Assembly: GCF_013149275.1 (NCBI RefSeq)
Contig: NZ_JABGNA010000021.1
Coordinates: 1 to 52,383, forward strand
Origin: Mucilaginibacter sp. SG564
GTDB lineage: Bacteria; Bacteroidota; Bacteroidia; Sphingobacteriales; Sphingobacteriaceae
Length of the DNA: 52,383 nt
Reading direction: 5' to 3'
Positions 49,314 to 52,383 of the stretch are shown here, piece after piece. Each line of letters starts with the position of its first letter. Positions within the stretch are counted from its first letter, which is position 1. The position numbers and the translations under genes are program-made. The notes beneath the pieces are model-generated. The model was not told where the DNA came from. It did not search any database and saw nothing but the letters and a program-made list of their open reading frames with translations.

Positions 49314-49562
49314 TTATTTTTTGTTGTAACGTGAGCGGAATTTATCGATACGTCCTGCAGTATCAACCAGTTTCATTTTACCGGTGTAGAAAGGGTGAGA
49401 TGTATGCGAAATTTCTAATTTCACTAATGGATACTCGTTACCGTCTTCCCATTTTACTGATTCACGGGTATCGATGCAAGATTTAGTTATGAAAGAATAG
49501 TCGTTTGACATGTCTTTAAATACAACTAATCTATAGTTTGATGGATGCAGATCTTTTTTCAT
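49314..49562 (-). CDS. rpmE2: 50S ribosomal protein L31, type B
   Basis: The 82-residue protein opens MKKDLHPSNYRLVVFKDMSN and continues VKLEISHTSHPFYTGKMKLVDTAGRIDKFRSRY. It lacks the four zinc-binding cysteines of type A L31, marking it as the zinc-free type B. It lies alone with its own terminator. A minus-strand -7 box TATATTTG is at 49604-49611, 41 bases before its start. Confidence 0.97.
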   Translation of the reverse strand: MKKDLHPSNYRLVVFKDMSNDYSFITKSCIDTRESVKWEDGNEYPLVKLEISHTSHPFYTGKMKLVDTAGRIDKFRSRYNKK

Positions 49563-50033
49563 TATATATAAACTTATACCTTCTGTACTTTTTAAAAGAG
49601 GCGCAAATATAATTAAAAATTCAAAATTAAAAAGTCAAAAAGCTAAAAGTTTTATTTGATGTCAAAATCAACCAATAGCACCCGGGAACTACTTGTTATT
49701 GAGCACAAAACACATCTCAGCTTTATTTTAATTTACTTCAGACCACAGCCCTATCAATATTTATTTACTCTTTTAAAGTATAAAAAAAACCACTTATTGA
49801 TTATGAGCTCCTGACTTTGGGTCATCCCTTAACTATACAAATCCGTCTTTTTTAATGACTTTTCATATATATTATCGCCAGTTGCCATATCATTTATAGC
49901 AATACTTACACACCTTATCCTGTTCATGTCCAAATATTGTAAATTAAAGGTCAGGATTGATATTTTACCAATTGTTTTGAATGAATTTAAATAAAATCTT
50001 GCGTATCTTTGTTCTTGTTAATATACTTAAGAT
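49563..50033. other. AT-rich divergent spacer between rpmE2 and iscS
   Basis: The 471-base gap holds the minus-strand rpmE2 box at 49604-49611 and the iscS box at 50004-50011. A frame of 51 codons starts at 49659 but has no supporting features. I see no tRNA, riboswitch or strong hairpin in it. Confidence 0.55.
50004..50011 (+). promoter_or_regulatory. -7 box TATCTTTG for the isc genes
   Basis: A perfect TAnnTTTG ends 22 bases before the iscS ATG. A TTTG 24 bases upstream is too far for a classical -33 element. No IscR-type operator is recognisable here. Confidence 0.55.
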
Positions 50034-51245
50034 ATGAATATCCCAATTTATTTAGATAATAATGCAACAACTCCGATGGATCCACGGGTCCTGGAAGCGA
50101 TGTTACCTTATTTTAACGAGAAATTCGGTAATGCTGCAAGCCGTAACCATGCTTTTGGATGGGTGGCTGAAGAAGCTGTTGATTATGCACGTGAGCAGGT
50201 AGCCAAATTAATCGGCGCATCTGACAAGGAGATCATTTTTACATCGGGCGCTACTGAATCAGATAACCTTGCCATTAAAGGTGTATTTGAAATGTATAAA
50301 GATAAAGGTAACCACATTATTACTGCCGTTACCGAGCATAAAGCTGTGCTTGATGCCTGCAAACACGTAGAAAAATTGGGAGGAAAGGTTACTTATCTTC
50401 AAGTAAAAGAAGACGGGTTGATCGATCTGGCTGAGCTGGAAAAAAACATGACACCAGAAACCATCCTGGTATCTATCATGTATGGTAATAACGAGATTGG
50501 TGTAGTGCAGCCAGTTAAGGAAATTGCAGCCATTGCACACAAACATGGCGCATTGTTTATGACGGATGCTACCCAGGCTGTTGGTAAAATACCTGTTGAT
50601 GTTAATGCTGATGGTATTGACCTGCTGGCTTTATCGGCACACAAAATATATGGTCCTAAAGGCGTTGGTGCTTTATACGTTCGTCGTAAAGGTCCACGTG
50701 TTAAAGTTACAGCTCAAATGGACGGCGGCGGTCACGAACGTGGCATGCGCTCAGGAACTTTAAACGTTCCCGGTATTGTTGGTTTAGGTAAAGCTTGCGA
50801 GCTTTGCGGCCAGGAAATGGAAAGCGAAGCAAAACGCCTTTCAGCTTTACGTGATAAACTGCAAAGTGCATTAACTGTATTGGAAGAAAGCTATGTAAAT
50901 GGTAACGTGGATCACCGCTTGCCACACGTAGCTAACATATCATTCAAATATGTAGAAGGTGAAGGTTTGATGATGGCCATGAAAGATTTGGCTGTATCTT
51001 CAGGATCAGCCTGTACATCAGCTTCATTGGAACCATCATATGTACTGAAAAGCTTAGGCTTATCAGATGATCTGGCACACTCGTCTATCCGTTTTGGTTT
51101 AGGCAGGTTCACTACCGAAGAAGAAGTTGATTATGCGGTTGAAGTAACCAAAAAAGCGGTTACCCACCTGCGTGAACTATCACCACTTTGGGAAATGTTT
51201 AAAGAAGGCATCGACCTTAACTCTATTGAGTGGGCGGAACACTAA
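50034..51245 (+). CDS. iscS: cysteine desulfurase IscS
   Basis: The 403-residue PLP enzyme takes sulfur from cysteine for iron-sulfur clusters and tRNA modification. It opens PIYLDNNATTPMDPRVLEAM, has SGATESDNLAIKG, the catalytic His in AVTEHKAVLD, and PLP Lys in LSAHKIYGPKGVG (about 203). The persulfide Cys is in SSGSACTSASLEPSYVL (about 327), the long IscS-type loop, distinguishing it from SufS. Length is normal. It leads an iscS-iscU-iscA group. Confidence 0.98.
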   Translation: MNIPIYLDNNATTPMDPRVLEAMLPYFNEKFGNAASRNHAFGWVAEEAVDYAREQVAKLIGASDKEIIFTSGATESDNLAIKGVFEMYKDKGNHIITAVTEHKAVLDACKHVEKLGGKVTYLQVKEDGLIDLAELEKNMTPETILVSIMYGNNEIGVVQPVKEIAAIAHKHGALFMTDATQAVGKIPVDVNADGIDLLALSAHKIYGPKGVGALYVRRKGPRVKVTAQMDGGGHERGMRSGTLNVPGIVGLGKACELCGQEMESEAKRLSALRDKLQSALTVLEESYVNGNVDHRLPHVANISFKYVEGEGLMMAMKDLAVSSGSACTSASLEPSYVLKSLGLSDDLAHSSIRFGLGRFTTEEEVDYAVEVTKKAVTHLRELSPLWEMFKEGIDLNSIEWAEH

Positions 51246-51252
51246 TAAAATA

Positions 51253-51367
51253 TGCAGATGTGCAGATTAACTGCGTTGAAGACTTCGCCGTTTCAAATGT
51301 GCAGATGCTTTAAAAAAACAAAATATTACGAGTTCAGATTATTCACTAACTCACTAATTCAATAATT
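51253..51367. repeat. word-repeat region in the iscS-iscU gap
   Basis: The left part repeats ATGCAGATGTGCAGATT and ATGTGCAGATGC. The right part is TTCACTAACTCACTAATTCAATAATT (51342-51367), the same words in the same order as the right arm upstream of dnaJ. It is not a full hairpin, so it looks like a junction of two word families or a truncated hairpin. Confidence 0.6.
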
Positions 51368-51375
51368 AAAAGAAA

Positions 51376-51789
51376 ATGGCATATTCAGATAAAGTAATCG
51401 ATCACTATACTAACCCCCGCAATGTGGGCACTTTGGATAAAAGCAGCCACAAAGTAGGTACCGGTTTAGTAGGTGCCCCTGAGTGCGGCGACGTAATGCG
51501 TTTGCAGATACAGGTTGATGATAACAATGTTATCACCGATGCAAAATTTAAAACTTTCGGATGCGGTTCGGCTATCGCTTCTTCATCTTTAGCTACAGAG
51601 TGGTTAAAAGGAAAAAGCATCGACGACGCAATGAAAATAGACAACATGGACATCGTTGAAGAATTAGCTTTACCACCGGTAAAAATTCACTGCTCAGTTT
51701 TAGCAGAGGACGCTATCAAGGCGGCTATTAATGATTTCCGCGTAAAAAATGGCTTAGCGCCAATTGAAAGCGAAAAAGTACATCATTAA
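51376..51789 (+). CDS. iscU: iron-sulfur cluster scaffold IscU
   Basis: The 137-residue scaffold has its three cluster cysteines in GAPECGDVM, FGCGSAIASSS and VKIHCSVLAEDA, with the conserved Asp in ECGD. LPPVK just before the third Cys is the HscA recognition site. It receives sulfur from IscS. hscA, hscB and fdx are not adjacent in this window, although the LPPVK motif implies an HscA-like partner. Confidence 0.98.
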   Translation: MAYSDKVIDHYTNPRNVGTLDKSSHKVGTGLVGAPECGDVMRLQIQVDDNNVITDAKFKTFGCGSAIASSSLATEWLKGKSIDDAMKIDNMDIVEELALPPVKIHCSVLAEDAIKAAINDFRVKNGLAPIESEKVHH

Positions 51790-51791
51790 TA

Positions 51792-51915
51792 AGTGTCAGG
51801 TAGTTAGTATCAAGTATCACGATTTTGGGTATTGACTAGCTACTTGAAATAAAAAATGGTAAGGTATTTGCGAGACATTTGTCTTGATACATGATACTAA
51901 TTACTTGATACTAAA
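51792..51915. repeat. locus-specific word hairpin, GATACTAATTACTTGATAC vocabulary
   Basis: GTGTCAGGTAGTTAGTATCAAGTATCAC on the left is matched by GTCTTGATACATGATACTAATTACTTGATACT on the right, with TAGTATC/GATACTA and CAAG/CTTG words repeated. It fills the iscU-iscA gap. An upstream ATG frame for iscA (51884) starts inside it. Confidence 0.72.
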
Positions 51916-51925
51916 AAGAATAACA

Positions 51926-52252
51926 ATGGTAACTGTAACTGATAAAGCAAAAAGTAAAATAGACCACCTGATGCAGGATGCGGGGCTTGATGCCTCTTAT
52001 TTTCTGCGTGTATCTGTTCAGGGTGGTGGATGTTCTGGTTTATCTTATAATCTTGATTTTGATAACGAAGAAAAAAAGGGTGATCAATTTTTTGAAGATC
52101 GTGGCTTGCGTTTCGCGCTCGACATGAAATCGTTCCTTTATCTGGCCGGTACAGAGCTTGATTTTTCTGATGGCTTAAATGGTAAAGGCTTTGCATTCAA
52201 TAATCCCAATGCCAGTCGTACCTGCGGTTGCGGCGAAAGCTTTTCTGTATAA
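51926..52252 (+). CDS. iscA: IscA/HesB-family iron-sulfur assembly protein
   Basis: The 108-residue A-type carrier has the conserved first Cys in GGGCSGLSYNLDF and the CGCG pair in NASRTCGCGESF at the C-terminus, with sequence FLRVSVQGGGCSG typical of the family. It accepts clusters from IscU and passes them on. ATG 51926 is chosen over 51884, which lies in the hairpin. It ends 42 bases before the insertion-sequence terminus, so the isc group stops here. Confidence 0.96.
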   Translation: MVTVTDKAKSKIDHLMQDAGLDASYFLRVSVQGGGCSGLSYNLDFDNEEKKGDQFFEDRGLRFALDMKSFLYLAGTELDFSDGLNGKGFAFNNPNASRTCGCGESFSV

Positions 52253-52294
52253 CAATTACCATGAATATATTTAAAAGAGGCTCCAATTTTACAC

Positions 52295-52383
52295 TGCCCC
52301 CAAAAAGTTAGACACTTATTGGGGGCATTTTTATGATTAGATACAAGAAGCATAAGACAGAATTTAAGCTAAAGCTCATTAAA
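52295..52383 (+). mobile_element. left end of an IS3-family-like insertion sequence, truncated by window
   Basis: From 52295 the sequence reads TGCCCCCAAAAAGTTAGACAC, the style of IS3-family terminal repeats. TGCCCCCAA and TTGGGGGCA (52295-52303, 52319-52327) form a hairpin, followed by an ATG at 52333 and the opening MIRYKKHKTEFKLKLIK of an OrfA-type transposase, with Lys-rich helix-turn-helix start. The element continues past the right edge. Target duplication cannot be checked. Confidence 0.75.
52333..52383 (+). CDS. IS3-type transposase OrfA, N-terminal fragment at window edge
   Basis: Seventeen codons are visible (MIRYKKHKTEFKLKLIK), resembling the start of IS3/IS150-group OrfA proteins, where a Lys-rich segment leads into a helix-turn-helix that binds the terminal repeat. 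The rest is beyond the window. The start lies just after the terminal hairpin. Confidence 0.6.
   Translation, partial: MIRYKKHKTEFKLKLIK

Noticed and set aside
49659..49814. 51-codon ATG frame between rpmE2 and iscS
   Set aside because: No promoter, no recognisable domain and A/T-rich composition expected by chance in a 471-base gap.

Overview
The window looks like chromosome from a member of the Bacteroidota, most probably a Sphingobacteriaceae species of the Mucilaginibacter/Pedobacter kind. This is inferred from protein style and promoter style, not from a database match. Many genes follow a TAnnTTTG -7 box, sometimes with a TTTG about 18-20 bases upstream. Start codons lack Shine-Dalgarno sequences and sit in A-rich contexts. 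Family-level hallmarks include the HCxxC/carboxypeptidase-like-domain protein, a bifunctional HisB, type B L31, a MqnC-type menaquinone enzyme and a GlmU-like protein. I found no tRNA, rRNA, CRISPR array or prophage. The only mobile element is the left end of an IS3-type insertion sequence at the right edge.

Layout. 0.3-4.3 kb: DUF763 protein, DUF4142 lipoprotein, an ArsR/SRPBCC pair behind a promoter with two operator dyads, and a Crp/Fnr regulator next to an AhpD-like protein. 4.4-10.4 kb (minus): gltB-gltD glutamate synthase. 10.8-13.0 kb: gmhB and a membrane glycosyltransferase-like protein. 13.2-20.9 kb: a complete histidine operon, hisG-hisD-hisC-hisB-hisH-hisA-hisF-hisIE, preceded by a good promoter and a 19-residue leader peptide with seven histidines; a WD40 protein follows. 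22-24.5 kb: NlpC/P60 hydrolase divergent from a MarR-GNAT fusion, then a ferredoxin divergent from an acyl-CoA reductase. 25.7-28.7 kb: a small conserved-looking protein, FtsE, then grpE-dnaJ. 28.8-38 kb: a sialidase-fold secreted protein, an ABC-2 exporter pair, Ppx/GppA, a frameshifted DUF559 gene and an M1 peptidase. 38-49.6 kb: serine hydrolase, second Crp/Fnr protein, mqnC, scpB, XRE regulator, an Rrf2 regulator with its likely NAD(P)-binding target, prmA, tpiA, a GlmU-like protein and rpmE2. 50-52.4 kb: iscS-iscU-iscA, then the IS end.

The most unusual layer is intergenic. Two kinds of inverted repeat fill nearly every sizeable gap. One kind comprises recognisable dispersed palindrome families (GTCATTGCGAGG, GTCATCCTGAGG and GTCATTTCGAACG types), with one copy nested inside another between hisA and hisF. 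The other kind comprises long imperfect hairpins, each built from a vocabulary of short repeated words peculiar to its locus (for example CACCATT, GAACCAT, AACGTAAAAC). They sit mainly between co-directional genes, including most of the longer gaps in the his operon, grpE-dnaJ and isc, so they would be transcribed inside polycistronic messages. I cannot assign them to a described element class from sequence alone and regard them as the best candidate for something undescribed here.
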